Shown here one piece after another: positions 17,871 through 26,758 of a DNA stretch of 64,000 nucleotides. The DNA comes from Nitrospirales bacterium. GTDB lineage: Bacteria; Nitrospirota; Nitrospiria; Nitrospirales; UBA8639. The stretch's first letter is position 1, and each line of letters begins with the position of its first letter. The stretch spans positions 1 to 64,000 of the forward strand of contig BQIX01000001.1 of the NCBI GenBank assembly GCA_021604145.1, read 5' to 3'. The notes beneath the pieces are model-generated. The model worked only from the letters and a program-made list of their open reading frames with translations, was not told the DNA's origin and made no database searches. The position numbers and the translations under genes were made by a program.

Positions 17871-18254
17871 ATGGGGTTTCGTTTTGTGTCTATCGGCGCA
17901 GTCATTGCGCTGTTGGGAGTGGCGTTTGGCGCGTTTGGGGCGCATGGCCTTCGCGCGATTTTGTCTGAGCACATGCTGGACGTCTTTCATACGGGTGTTC
18001 GATATCAGATGTATCATGCGTTTGGCGTGATGGGGGCAGGTACGGCCTGGTCGGTCTATCAGCTTCCACTTTTTCGGTGGGCTACCTGGTCGTTTCTGAT
18101 CGGTATTCTGGTGTTTTCTGGAAGTTTGTATGTCCTGTCACTGACAGGTGTGCGTTGGTTAGGTGCTGTGACGCCATTGGGCGGGCTCTTTTTTATGATC
18201 GGCTGGTTGTTGTTGGCGATTGGATTTTGGAATGTCGCGAAGCAATCCACGTAA
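17871..18254 (+). CDS. DUF423 family membrane protein (YgdD-like)
   Basis: This 127-residue protein has the DUF423 signature GVAFGAFGAHGL, then VRYQMYHAFGVM, a third segment with FSGSLYVLSLTG and a final one (TPLGGLFFMIGWLLLAIGFW). Four transmembrane helices are expected. The molecular role of the family is not established. GGAGG lies 5 nt before the ATG. It is the last gene of a small plus-strand group and is convergent with the beta-helix gene across a 58 bp gap. Confidence 0.85.
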   Translation: MGFRFVSIGAVIALLGVAFGAFGAHGLRAILSEHMLDVFHTGVRYQMYHAFGVMGAGTAWSVYQLPLFRWATWSFLIGILVFSGSLYVLSLTGVRWLGAVTPLGGLFFMIGWLLLAIGFWNVAKQST

Positions 18255-18312
18255 TCCTTAAGATTCTTTCTACGAAATACGAGCGACATTTCATGAATAT
18301 GGTCTTGCAGAA

Positions 18313-19272
18313 TTACCGGCCAATTTCGGCGAGTGGTTCGTGCGTGATGATGAGTGAACCGCGTGGATTGTTGCCTAAGGTATTTGCGTCAAGCAGCTTT
18401 TCGTGTTCGGGGGACGACTGACAGTCGGGCGTCATGACGATACCCCAATGCTGATTGTCATGGCAGTGGTTGTCAAGGAGCAATGCGTTAGCTGAATGAA
18501 AAAGCAGGATCCCGCTCAGCATATTATTGCGAGAGGTGTTTCGGACAATGTCGGGAGAGGTCCCGTCATCACGAACGGCGATTCCAAAGTGATGATTACC
18601 AAAACAGGTGTTCTGTCTAATGTAGGGGCGAGCCCCGGCGAATGAAAAGATTCCGGATTCCCGATTATAACAGACCTCGTTCTCTGAAAAGGTTGGCCGG
18701 CATTCTGGTCCATACATGACGACGCCGGACAGGATCCCTTCAAGCACACGGCATTTGGTGATGGTGCACACGGAATCCAGGATATTGATCGCGGAATGCT
18801 GATCGCTTCCCACATAGCGAAACGAAAGACCCTCTACTCGCCCGCTTGAGACGCGTTGTAAATACAAGGGGCTGCCTCGTCTGCTGAAAATTTGTACCCT
18901 GTCTCGTCCAGCCCCAATCAGTCGAATATTGCGGTCTGCAACAAAAATGCGATCTTCATAGATGCCGGGTTTGACAAACACTTGATCATCAGGTCCCGCA
19001 TATTTCAGTGCGGCACTGGGTCTGGGATAGCAGTGTTCATCAGCGGCATCGACGAAAAGCGTTTTACCGCCTTCGAACGTTGGGGGAACAATGTTCTCGT
19101 CTGCCGCGTGAGTCACGCTATCGTCTGGCTGTTCTGGTAAGGGAGGAGAAGCTTGATCTGGCATCACGTGTTGGGTTTCATGAAAATGATCAAACGTTGA
19201 ACATGATGGCGTTCTATTATTTGTTCGAGCGTGATACGGTGTCAAGGTGCAAGGTGCCTTGGCTGTTATCAT
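18313..19272 (-). CDS. Right-handed beta-helix protein (NosD/pectate-lyase-like fold)
   Basis: This 319-residue protein starts at ATG 19272, which overlaps the MscS stop as ATGA. The N-terminal 70 residues are Pro-rich and polar. From about residue 75 there are regular beta-helix coils with Asn ladders: DQVFVKPGIYEDRI, IRLIGAG, SENEVCYNRESGIFSF, IRQNTCFGNHHFGIAV and LLLDNHCHDNQHWGIV. This matches the NosD/F-box-11-like family, often parallel beta-helix repeats of carbohydrate-acting or surface proteins. There is no obvious signal peptide, though the true start could be the ATG at 19167. The substrate is unknown. Coupling to a mechanosensitive channel is unusual. Confidence 0.7.
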   Translation of the reverse strand: MITAKAPCTLTPYHARTNNRTPSCSTFDHFHETQHVMPDQASPPLPEQPDDSVTHAADENIVPPTFEGGKTLFVDAADEHCYPRPSAALKYAGPDDQVFVKPGIYEDRIFVADRNIRLIGAGRDRVQIFSRRGSPLYLQRVSSGRVEGLSFRYVGSDQHSAINILDSVCTITKCRVLEGILSGVVMYGPECRPTFSENEVCYNRESGIFSFAGARPYIRQNTCFGNHHFGIAVRDDGTSPDIVRNTSRNNMLSGILLFHSANALLLDNHCHDNQHWGIVMTPDCQSSPEHEKLLDANTLGNNPRGSLIITHEPLAEIGR

Positions 19273-20189
19273 GCTGAAAGCTTGACCGGATCGGTTTGTA
19301 CCGTAAACGGTGAACTGGCTTCTCCCATGTAGAGTGTGCGATGGGGAAAGGGGATTTCAATGCCCTGCGCGTCAAAGGCCTTTTTGAGTCGCCGCCGGTA
19401 TTCTCGTCCAACACCCCATTGTTTGATCGGTAAGGTTTTTATGCGTGCCTTAATGACCACTTCGGATTCTTTAAACTGGTCGACGCCGAAGACTTCGATG
19501 GGTTCGAGAATCTGTGGACTATATTGAGGGTCTCGTCGTAATTCTTCATCAACGTCTTTCATGACCTGAACGACTCGATCGGTATCTTCTTTGTAGGCGA
19601 CGCCAATTTCCATCAGATAGGCCGACCACTCTTTGGTCATATTGGCGAGCGTGGTCACGGTTCCGTTTGGAAACACGTGGACGACTCCAGCCATGTCGCG
19701 AAGGATGATGGTCCGAAACGTGATGCGTTCGACCAGGCCTCCTGTTCCATTCACAATGGCGACATCTCCGACCCGGACTTGATTTTCCAAAATGATAAAA
19801 AACCCGCTGAAAATATCCCGCACCAGGTTCTGTGCGCCAAACCCCACAGCTAAACCTATAATGCCGGCACCGGCTAATATCGGCGTGATATCCAGACCGA
19901 TTTGGTCAAGCTCCATGATGACTGCCATGACCCAAATGACTGCAAGGCCAATTGTTTGAATCAGGCCTGTCAGGGTTTTAATTCGCTTTTCCGCAGCGCC
20001 TGGGTAGAGTTCGTCGGGCTCTCGATGTTTGATTAATGTCGATTCCAGCTTCGTGAGACCGAATTTGAGAAATCGGATAATCAGCAGCGCGATGACGATG
20101 ATGACGATCATGCGCAGCCCGGCTTCGATCATCGCGGTCATATTGTGAATCAGCCAAGTTGAAAGGTGTTGAATGTTCATGTCGGGCAT
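19269..20189 (-). CDS. MscS-family mechanosensitive channel
   Basis: ATG 20189 is chosen because GGAGG lies 8 nt upstream; this gives 306 residues (a longer frame opens at 20261). Hydrophobic helices lie near 15-40 and 75-95. They are followed by the Gly/Ala-rich pore helix and the conserved MscS beta-domain entry (ILAGAGIIGLAVGFGAQNLV, DIFSGFFIILENQ, VGDVAIV). Later blocks VVHVFPNGTVTTLANMTKEW and IEIPFPHRTLYMG are typical of small MscS proteins. The channel would release solutes on hypo-osmotic shock. The beta-helix gene follows with a 4-bp overlap. Confidence 0.9.
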   Translation of the reverse strand: MPDMNIQHLSTWLIHNMTAMIEAGLRMIVIIVIALLIIRFLKFGLTKLESTLIKHREPDELYPGAAEKRIKTLTGLIQTIGLAVIWVMAVIMELDQIGLDITPILAGAGIIGLAVGFGAQNLVRDIFSGFFIILENQVRVGDVAIVNGTGGLVERITFRTIILRDMAGVVHVFPNGTVTTLANMTKEWSAYLMEIGVAYKEDTDRVVQVMKDVDEELRRDPQYSPQILEPIEVFGVDQFKESEVVIKARIKTLPIKQWGVGREYRRRLKKAFDAQGIEIPFPHRTLYMGEASSPFTVQTDPVKLSA

Positions 20190-20348
20190 GGGTCGTTCCT
20201 CCATTGCTTCGGTGGCAGTGCCGGCCTCGCATGTCGTGCGACATGTAGGACTGATCATCAAAATCGGTGGTGAGCTGTTCTGCTAAATTTTAGTGGAAAA
20301 CCCGGGTTGATGAAATGCGCTCTTGTGTTTCTCTGTAGAATATGTGGC

Positions 20349-20377
20349 TTGACAGTTGGGCATTCAGGTGATACAAG
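20349..20377 (+). promoter_or_regulatory. Candidate sigma-70 promoter of the amt-cluster leader
   Basis: A perfect TTGACA at 20349-20354 is followed after exactly 17 bp by TACAAG at 20372-20377 (four of six -10 positions). Transcription would start near 20384 and reach the terminator-like hairpin at 20451. No annotated gene begins between, so the product is either a roughly 100-nt RNA or an attenuated leader of the porin-amt operon. Confidence 0.45.
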
Positions 20378-20450
20378 TTTCAATATTGTGAAGAGACAGC
20401 GTTGTCTCCTTCATTGATACAAAAACTCAATCGGTTCTGGACGAAGGAGT

Positions 20451-20486
20451 CCTCACCCCGAAGAAGGGGCTGAGGGCTTTTTTTTT
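20451..20486 (+). terminator. Intrinsic terminator or attenuator ahead of the porin-amt operon
   Basis: CCTCACCCC (20451-20459) pairs with GGGG-C-TGAGG (20466-20475, one bulged base) across a 6-nt loop and is followed by nine T residues (20478-20486). No plus-strand gene ends nearby, so it would stop transcription started at the promoter around 20349. Confidence 0.75.
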
Positions 20487-20597
20487 GCCATTTGTGTTCT
20501 GATGAGTTGCTAAGTGTTTGTTCACTTTATCTTAAGTTTTCAAGGGTTTCTGCCGATATAAAGAAGGTCATCGTGCGATCACGTCAAGAGTCAGGCT

Positions 20598-20611
20598 TGG
20601 CTGTTCAGCCA
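20598..20611. promoter_or_regulatory. Perfect palindrome upstream of the porin gene
   Basis: TGGCTG-TT-CAGCCA is a perfect inverted repeat 67 bp before the porin start. It could be an operator or a small hairpin in the 5' leader. The regulator is not identifiable. Confidence 0.4.
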
Positions 20612-20677
20612 CACAACAAATAGCGAGTGAGAGTGGGTTGCACGAAATCCTTCAACCCTTTTCGTCAAGGAGACAGC

Positions 20678-21928
20678 ATGCAAGAGATATTATCGCAATT
20701 GAGTAGGTTTCGATTTCAGAAGCATCTGGTAATGATCATCGTCTGTGTTGGGATGAGTCTCAGTCTCACGAGTCTGAGTGTAGCGCAAGATGATACCTCG
20801 GACATTTTGAAACGTCTAGAACAACTTGAAGCGTCGACGGGTGAACAATCGCTAGCCCAAAAGCTGAATCTCTCGTTGTATGGGTATGTGGCGGCCTCGT
20901 ATACGCATAATTTTAACAATCCGAATTCTCAAGCCAATGCGCTTAGAATATTTGATGGCGATGCCAATTCATTCAGGCCGAACATGGCGCAACTGGTCTT
21001 TGAAAAGGAAGGGAAGGTCGACGGTGCGATGGTTGATCGTGCAGGGTTTCGTATTAAACTGAACTTCGGGGAAGATGCGAAATTTACCGGCGGCAATACC
21101 GGTTCAGATGAAGTCGATTTCCAGGAAGCCTATGCCCAGTACGTCGCCCCTGTGGGCAATGGACTGGATCTTCGCATTGGCCGGATGAACACGTTGATTG
21201 GGTATGAAGTGATTGAAAGTCCCTTTAATCCAAACTTTTCCCGTTCCTGGTTGTTTGGGTTGGGTGAACCGTTTACCACCACTGGGATTCGAGGCACGTA
21301 TCAAGTCACGGAGCATGTGCTCTTTTCAGTCGGCGGGATTAATTCTTTCACTGGAGCACAAGCCGATCTCAACCGGAGTAAGTCCGTTGAGGCCTTACTG
21401 GGTGTAACACCTGTTGACTGGTTAGGCGTTTCCATTTTTGGATTCTGGGGTCCCGAAGGCGCCCTCGGTGCAAAGAATGCCGACCGAGTGCTTGTCGGTG
21501 GGATCATTGATATTCAGGCCACGGATCAAACGGAGTTTGTCGTGGAAGCCTATTACGCGAATCAAGCCAATGCCACGCCTGGCGTCAATGCGCGCTGGAA
21601 TGGGGTGGCTGGATATGTCATTCATGATTTTACAGAGCAATGGGGCGTCCGTCTTCGTGGCGAAGTATTTGAAGATGCAGCCGGTTTTTTAGGCTGTGGG
21701 GGCTCTGTGGGTGCGGCGGGGAATGCTAATACCTGCTTTGGTGGGGTAGCTCCGGCCTCGCAAACACTCTGGGAAGGCACGTTCACTCTGCAGTATAGGC
21801 CGGTGCCTTCATTATTGACTCGCGTAGAATTTCGTTACGATAAATCAAATCGAAATACGTTCCAACTCGGCAACCGTTCTGCCAATCATCAGGAGACGTT
21901 AGCCGCGGAAGTCGCGTATCTCTTCTAG
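20678..21928 (+). CDS. Outer-membrane beta-barrel porin (BBP2/OmpL-like) of the ammonium cluster
   Basis: From ATG 20678 (AAGGAG, 5-6 nt spacing) the protein has 416 residues. It has a signal peptide of about 38 residues ending SVA and a short coiled-coil segment (DDTSDILKRLEQLE). A barrel follows, made of alternating amphipathic strands (LSLYGYVAASYTHNF, FRIKLNFGEDA, LDLRIGRMNTLIGYEV, HVLFSVGGINSF, WGVRLRGEVF). The protein ends in Phe (EVAYLF), a typical outer-membrane assembly signal. It resembles the putative beta-barrel porin-2 family. It lies 27 bp before amt, so it probably lets ammonium or other small solutes enter the periplasm; this role is inferred from context. Confidence 0.8.
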   Translation: MQEILSQLSRFRFQKHLVMIIVCVGMSLSLTSLSVAQDDTSDILKRLEQLEASTGEQSLAQKLNLSLYGYVAASYTHNFNNPNSQANALRIFDGDANSFRPNMAQLVFEKEGKVDGAMVDRAGFRIKLNFGEDAKFTGGNTGSDEVDFQEAYAQYVAPVGNGLDLRIGRMNTLIGYEVIESPFNPNFSRSWLFGLGEPFTTTGIRGTYQVTEHVLFSVGGINSFTGAQADLNRSKSVEALLGVTPVDWLGVSIFGFWGPEGALGAKNADRVLVGGIIDIQATDQTEFVVEAYYANQANATPGVNARWNGVAGYVIHDFTEQWGVRLRGEVFEDAAGFLGCGGSVGAAGNANTCFGGVAPASQTLWEGTFTLQYRPVPSLLTRVEFRYDKSNRNTFQLGNRSANHQETLAAEVAYLF

Positions 21929-21955
21929 TTCAGAAGAGAAGATAAAGGAGAGGAA

Positions 21956-23257
21956 ATGTTCGTTCGTCTGATATATACGATAGGTGTATCTCTCGTCAGC
22001 ATTGTTGGTTTGCTCGTCATATCAGTCACTTCGGCTTTTGCTGAAGAGACTTCATCACTGAGTGCTGGAGATACTGCGTGGGTGTTGGTGTCTTCCGCTC
22101 TGGTATTGGCAATGACCATTCCTGGTCTTGCGTTGTTCTATGGCGGGATGGTGCGCAGCAAGAATATTCTCAATACGATGATGCATAGTTTTATTGCGGT
22201 GTGTCTGGTGAGCGTGGTGTGGGTGCTCTGGGGATATAGTTTCGCGTTTGCGCCTGATGTTGGAGGGGTGATTGGAAATTTTCAATGGGTGGGCTTGAAT
22301 GGAGTTGGTGTTGAGCCACTGGAAGGGGCGACCATTCCACATCTGGCTTTCATGGTCTTTCAATTGATGTTTGCGGGAATCACGGTGGCGTTGATCAGCG
22401 GGGCTATTGCCGAACGGATGAAGTTGAGTGCCTTTGTGGTCTTTTCCGTTCTCTGGGTAACCTTCATCTATGCGCCGCTTGCCCATTGGGTATGGGGTGG
22501 CGGCTGGTTAGCTGGATTCGGGGAATTAGACTTTGCCGGTGGGACGGTTGTGCATATTAGTTCAGGAGTCGCCGCGTTGGTCTGTGCGTTGGTACTTGGG
22601 AAACGGCATGGATATGGAAGCGAGAATATGGCGCCGCACAATCTGCCGCTCACGGTTGTTGGCGCGAGTTTGTTGTGGGTAGGGTGGTTTGGATTTAATG
22701 CCGGGAGCGCCCTGGCCGCCGATGGGCTTGCCGCCAGTGCGTTTGTGGCGACCCATGTGGCGACGGCATCGGGGGCCATAGCTTGGCTGGCCGTTGAATG
22801 GGGATACCGTGGCAACCCAACATTATTGGGCGCGGCAAGTGGTGCGGTGGCTGGCCTGGTGGCGATTACACCAGCGGCTGGATATGTGACGCCGGTGTTT
22901 GCGCTCCTCATTGGATTGGGAGGAGGTGTCGTGTGCTATCTTGGCGTGTTTCTCAAACATACACTGGGCTACGACGATGCCCTTGATGTGTTGGGCATCC
23001 ATGGAATTGGCGGAACCTGGGGGGCATTAGCCACGGGAGTATTTGCGAGTGTTGGGGGCGGGACTGGTTTATTGTTTGGCAATCCTTCCCAAGTACTTAT
23101 TCAAGCAATTGGAGTACTTGCCACCTGGGTGTTTGTCTTTATTGGGACATATTGTATTTTGAAAATCATCGATTGGACGATTGGGTTGCGCGTATCAAAA
23201 GAAGATGAGATTCTTGGGTTGGATCTGAGCCAACATCGGGAGCGGGCCTATGCGTAA
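21956..23257 (+). CDS. amt: Ammonium transporter Amt (first copy)
   Basis: This 433-residue Amt/Mep/Rh protein has a cleavable signal-like N-terminus (about 30 residues ending SAFA) and 11 membrane helices. Key residues are present: the phenylalanine gate (FMVFQLMF and GWFGFNAGS), the conserved Asp in DFAGGTVVH, and the pore twin-His pair H200 and H349 (VVHISSG and GIHGIGG). The C-terminal tail KEDEILGLDLSQHRERAY is the regulatory trigger that senses GlnK binding. A ribosome binding site (AGGAGAGG) lies close to the ATG. It sits in the order porin-amt-glnK-amt-glnA and is probably controlled by GlnK from the next gene. Confidence 0.95.
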   Translation: MFVRLIYTIGVSLVSIVGLLVISVTSAFAEETSSLSAGDTAWVLVSSALVLAMTIPGLALFYGGMVRSKNILNTMMHSFIAVCLVSVVWVLWGYSFAFAPDVGGVIGNFQWVGLNGVGVEPLEGATIPHLAFMVFQLMFAGITVALISGAIAERMKLSAFVVFSVLWVTFIYAPLAHWVWGGGWLAGFGELDFAGGTVVHISSGVAALVCALVLGKRHGYGSENMAPHNLPLTVVGASLLWVGWFGFNAGSALAADGLAASAFVATHVATASGAIAWLAVEWGYRGNPTLLGAASGAVAGLVAITPAAGYVTPVFALLIGLGGGVVCYLGVFLKHTLGYDDALDVLGIHGIGGTWGALATGVFASVGGGTGLLFGNPSQVLIQAIGVLATWVFVFIGTYCILKIIDWTIGLRVSKEDEILGLDLSQHRERAYA

Positions 23258-23313
23258 TGTCACTTGCATCTTGGTTGTGAGACCGTCAGTATAGGCTTCC
23301 TGATGTCAGGTAA

Positions 23314-23694
<381 letters not shown>

Positions 23695-23754
23695 CCATCT
23701 CACTCAAGGCCGTGCCATCATCAACTGGTCAATTGTTGTGTATGAGGTCATGCT

Positions 23755-25059
23755 ATGAATTGTTGGCGGTTCCGCACGGTTGGATTGTCCATCGTTGTCT
23801 GGTTGTTCTATGGACAACTAACGGTCTCATGGGCTAAAGAGGCAGACAGTTTGTCTATCGACACTGGAGATACGGCATGGATTTTAGTCTCATCCGCGTT
23901 TGTCCTCTGCATGATGCTCCCGGGATTAGCGTTGTTTTATGGTGGTCTGGTTCGAAGCCGTAATGTTCTTGGGACTATCATGCATACGGCGATCATTCTG
24001 TGCATGATTAGTCTTCTATGGATTCTTTGTGGGTACAGTCTCGCGTTCGGCCCAGATATTGGAGGCGTGATCGGGGGGCTGGATTGGGTGGGACTCCAAG
24101 GCGTAGGGCTTACACCGAGTCCTGATTATGCTTCGACCATTCCACATCAAGTGTTCATGATGTTTCAACTCATGTTCGCCGCTATTACAGTGGCACTGAT
24201 TACTGGAAGTGTCGCTGAACGGATGAAGTTTACCGCGTTGCTCTGGTTTGCCGTGTTGTGGTCGTTGTGCGTGTATACGCCGTTGGCCCATTGGGTGTGG
24301 GGTGGCGGCTGGTTAGGTCAGATGGGCGCGCTGGATTTTGCCGGTGGAGCGGTCGTTCATATTAGTTCCGGGGTTGCGGCCTTGGTGTGTGCCGTCATGT
24401 TGGGCCCACGGAGAGGATTTGGGACAGAACCTATGCCCCCTCATAATTTGCCCATGACCGTGTTAGGCACGGGGCTGTTGTGGTTCGGATGGTTTGGGTT
24501 TAATGCCGGGAGTGCGTTGGGAGCCAATGAGGTTGCTGCTGCGGCGTTTGTGTCGACTCATATCGCTGCCGCATCCGGAGGTATCAGTTGGATGATTGCG
24601 GAATGGGTGCATCGAGGAAAGCCGACCGTGTTGGGTGTGGCGAGTGGTATTATCGCCGGATTAGCCACGATTACCCCCGGAGCGGGGTTCATTGGTCCGC
24701 TTTCGGCTCTGTTGATCGGCCTCTTTGCCGGAGCGCTGTGTTACGTGGCTGTCGTGTGGAAGATGCGGTTGGGGTACGATGACTCGCTTGATGTGGTGGG
24801 TATTCACGGGGTTGGAGGGTTTACAGGGATTCTTGCCACAGGACTGTTTGCATCGATTGGCGCGCAAGGACTCTTTTGGGGCAATGCCGGTCAATTCGGT
24901 CTTCAAGTGTTGTTGGCTGTGGTCACGTTAGTCTTTGCCCTGGTTGGAACCTATCTGATTGTAAAAGTGATTGATCTCACGATAGGACTGCGTGTATCGT
25001 CGCATGATGAAGAAGTTGGTTTAGATCTCAGTCAGCATAGTGAGCGGGCGTATTCGTAA
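23755..25059 (+). CDS. amt: Ammonium transporter Amt (second copy)
   Basis: This 434-residue protein is a clear paralogue of the first Amt, with the same signal-like N-terminus. The gate residues lie in FMMFQLMF and GWFGFNAGS, the Asp in DFAGGAVVH, twin histidines at H202 and H351, and the tail EEVGLDLSQHSERAY. It differs in loops (for example an extra residue in the TPSPDYAST segment), so it could differ in affinity. No ribosome binding site stands out before its ATG. Two Amt proteins flanking one PII suggest both are gated by GlnK. Confidence 0.95.
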   Translation: MNCWRFRTVGLSIVVWLFYGQLTVSWAKEADSLSIDTGDTAWILVSSAFVLCMMLPGLALFYGGLVRSRNVLGTIMHTAIILCMISLLWILCGYSLAFGPDIGGVIGGLDWVGLQGVGLTPSPDYASTIPHQVFMMFQLMFAAITVALITGSVAERMKFTALLWFAVLWSLCVYTPLAHWVWGGGWLGQMGALDFAGGAVVHISSGVAALVCAVMLGPRRGFGTEPMPPHNLPMTVLGTGLLWFGWFGFNAGSALGANEVAAAAFVSTHIAAASGGISWMIAEWVHRGKPTVLGVASGIIAGLATITPGAGFIGPLSALLIGLFAGALCYVAVVWKMRLGYDDSLDVVGIHGVGGFTGILATGLFASIGAQGLFWGNAGQFGLQVLLAVVTLVFALVGTYLIVKVIDLTIGLRVSSHDEEVGLDLSQHSERAYS

Positions 25060-25223
25060 GGAACGAGTACGGTCGGTGTCTGCATTCTCGCTCATATCCC
25101 GTCTTTCGCCTGTGCTCTGAGTCGTGCGTGGGCGATACAGCATTGTCGAATTGGTCGGTTGGCAGTGTGCAGGTATTTGGTCACTCAAGTATTTATAAAC
25201 AATTCCCCTGAAGGAGGTAGCAC

Positions 25224-26633
25224 ATGACTCCGCGTGAAGTCTTGGATTTTGCCAAAAAGAACAAAGTGGAAATGGTCGATGTAAAATTCGTGGATCTATT
25301 AGGGACGTGGCAGCATTTTTCCATTCCTACATCTGAACTGTCTCTCGATCTGTTTAAAGACGGATCGGGGTTTGATGGATCATCCATCCGTGGATGGCGA
25401 GCAATTCAAAACAGCGATATGTTATTGGTGCCCGATCCTAGTACTGCACGCATGGACCCATTTACCGAAATTCCAACGCTTTCGATGATAGGGAATGTGG
25501 AAGATCCTATTACTCGGCAAGGCTATGAACGGGATCCACGTTTTATCGCACAAAATGCCGAAAAATATCTTAAGGGTACCAAAATTGCCGATGTTTCCTA
25601 CTGGGGACCGGAAGCCGAATTCTTTGTTTTTGATCATGTCAGTTACGATCAAAATGCCAATTCCGGATTTTATTTTCTGGATTCGGAAGAAGGGATCTGG
25701 AACTCCGGGGACGAAGGCAATAACCTTGGGTCCCGTCCACGTCATAAGGAAGGCTATTTCCCCGTAGCCCCAACAGACTCTCAGCAAGACATTCGTTCAG
25801 AGATGGTGCGTGAAATGGAAAAGGTCGGCATTCATGTCGAAAAGCATCATCATGAAGTCGCGACCGGAGGTCAAGCCGAAATCGATCTTCGGTTTGATAC
25901 ATTATTGAGCATGGCAGACAAGATGATGATGTACAAATACATCGTGAAGAATGTTGCGCGACGTCATGGGAAAACTGCGACCTTTATGCCGAAGCCCATG
26001 TTTGGTGATAATGGAACGGGGATGCATACGCATCAAAGTCTCTGGAAAGGTGGCAAACCATCCTTTGCCGGAAACGATTATGCCGGCGTGTCGCAACAAT
26101 GTTTGTACTATATCGGTGGAATTCTCAAGCATGCCAAAGCGCTGGCTGCATTGACGAATCCGTCGACCAACTCCTATAAGCGCTTGACTCCAGGGTTTGA
26201 AGCGCCGACATTGCTGGCCTATTCGAGCCGCAATCGTTCGGCCGGTATCCGGATTCCCATGTACTCGCCAAGTCCAAAGGCTAAGCGTATCGAAGTGCGA
26301 TTCCCTGACCCCTCATGCAATATGTATCTTGCGTTTAGCGCGATGTTGATGGCCGGCCTTGATGGAATCCAAAACAAATTGCACCCCGGTGAAGCGATGG
26401 ATAAGAATCTTTACGATTTGGAGCCGGAAGAGGCTAACAACATTCCAACGTTGCCGGTTAGCTTCGAGGAGGCTCTGAATAGTCTGGAGGAGGACCATCA
26501 GTTCCTTCTCAAAGGTGGCGTATTTAGCGAAGACATTATTGAGGCGTGGATCTCGCACAAACGAGAGAATGAAGTGGATAAACTCAGAGTTCGACCGCAT
26601 CCCTATGAGTTCTTCATGTATTATGATGTCTAG
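25224..26633 (+). CDS. glnA: Glutamine synthetase, type I (GlnA)
   Basis: This 469-residue enzyme makes glutamine from glutamate, ammonia and ATP. The start has AAGGAGG eight nt upstream. Signature blocks are FDGSSIRGW (N-terminal beta-grasp), the metal-site motif [26 protein letters not shown], and NRSAGIRIP with [23 protein letters not shown]. Tyr397 in NLYDLEPEE falls exactly at the adenylylation position of the E. coli enzyme, so GlnE-type control is expected. It follows the second amt by 164 bp and is ended by a perfect hairpin terminator. It may have its own promoter in that gap. Confidence 0.97.
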   Translation: MTPREVLDFAKKNKVEMVDVKFVDLLGTWQHFSIPTSELSLDLFKDGSGFDGSSIRGWRAIQNSDMLLVPDPSTARMDPFTEIPTLSMIGNVEDPITRQGYERDPRFIAQNAEKYLKGTKIADVSYWGPEAEFFVFDHVSYDQNANSGFYFLDSEEGIWNSGDEGNNLGSRPRHKEGYFPVAPTDSQQDIRSEMVREMEKVGIHVEKHHHEVATGGQAEIDLRFDTLLSMADKMMMYKYIVKNVARRHGKTATFMPKPMFGDNGTGMHTHQSLWKGGKPSFAGNDYAGVSQQCLYYIGGILKHAKALAALTNPSTNSYKRLTPGFEAPTLLAYSSRNRSAGIRIPMYSPSPKAKRIEVRFPDPSCNMYLAFSAMLMAGLDGIQNKLHPGEAMDKNLYDLEPEEANNIPTLPVSFEEALNSLEEDHQFLLKGGVFSEDIIEAWISHKRENEVDKLRVRPHPYEFFMYYDV

Positions 26634-26667
26634 ATATCGATAGACATGTCGTGTGTTTCATTGGGTG

Positions 26668-26706
26668 AAAACGCGTTCATCTTCACTGAAGATGAACGCG
26701 TTTTTT
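26668..26706 (+). terminator. Strong Rho-independent terminator of glnA
   Basis: AAAACGCGTTCATCTTC (26668-26684) pairs perfectly with 26688-26704 (17 bp, 3-nt loop) and runs into a T-tract. It starts about 35 bp after the glnA stop. Confidence 0.9.
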
Positions 26707-26758
26707 ATCTTCAACAGGGTACATGCTTGTGTTGTGGTGGATGAAAAATTACGCGTGT

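Noticed and set aside
25159-25175. Sigma-54-like TTGGCA before glnA
   Set aside because: The -12 GC does not fall at the required spacing after GG, so it is not a valid -24/-12 promoter.
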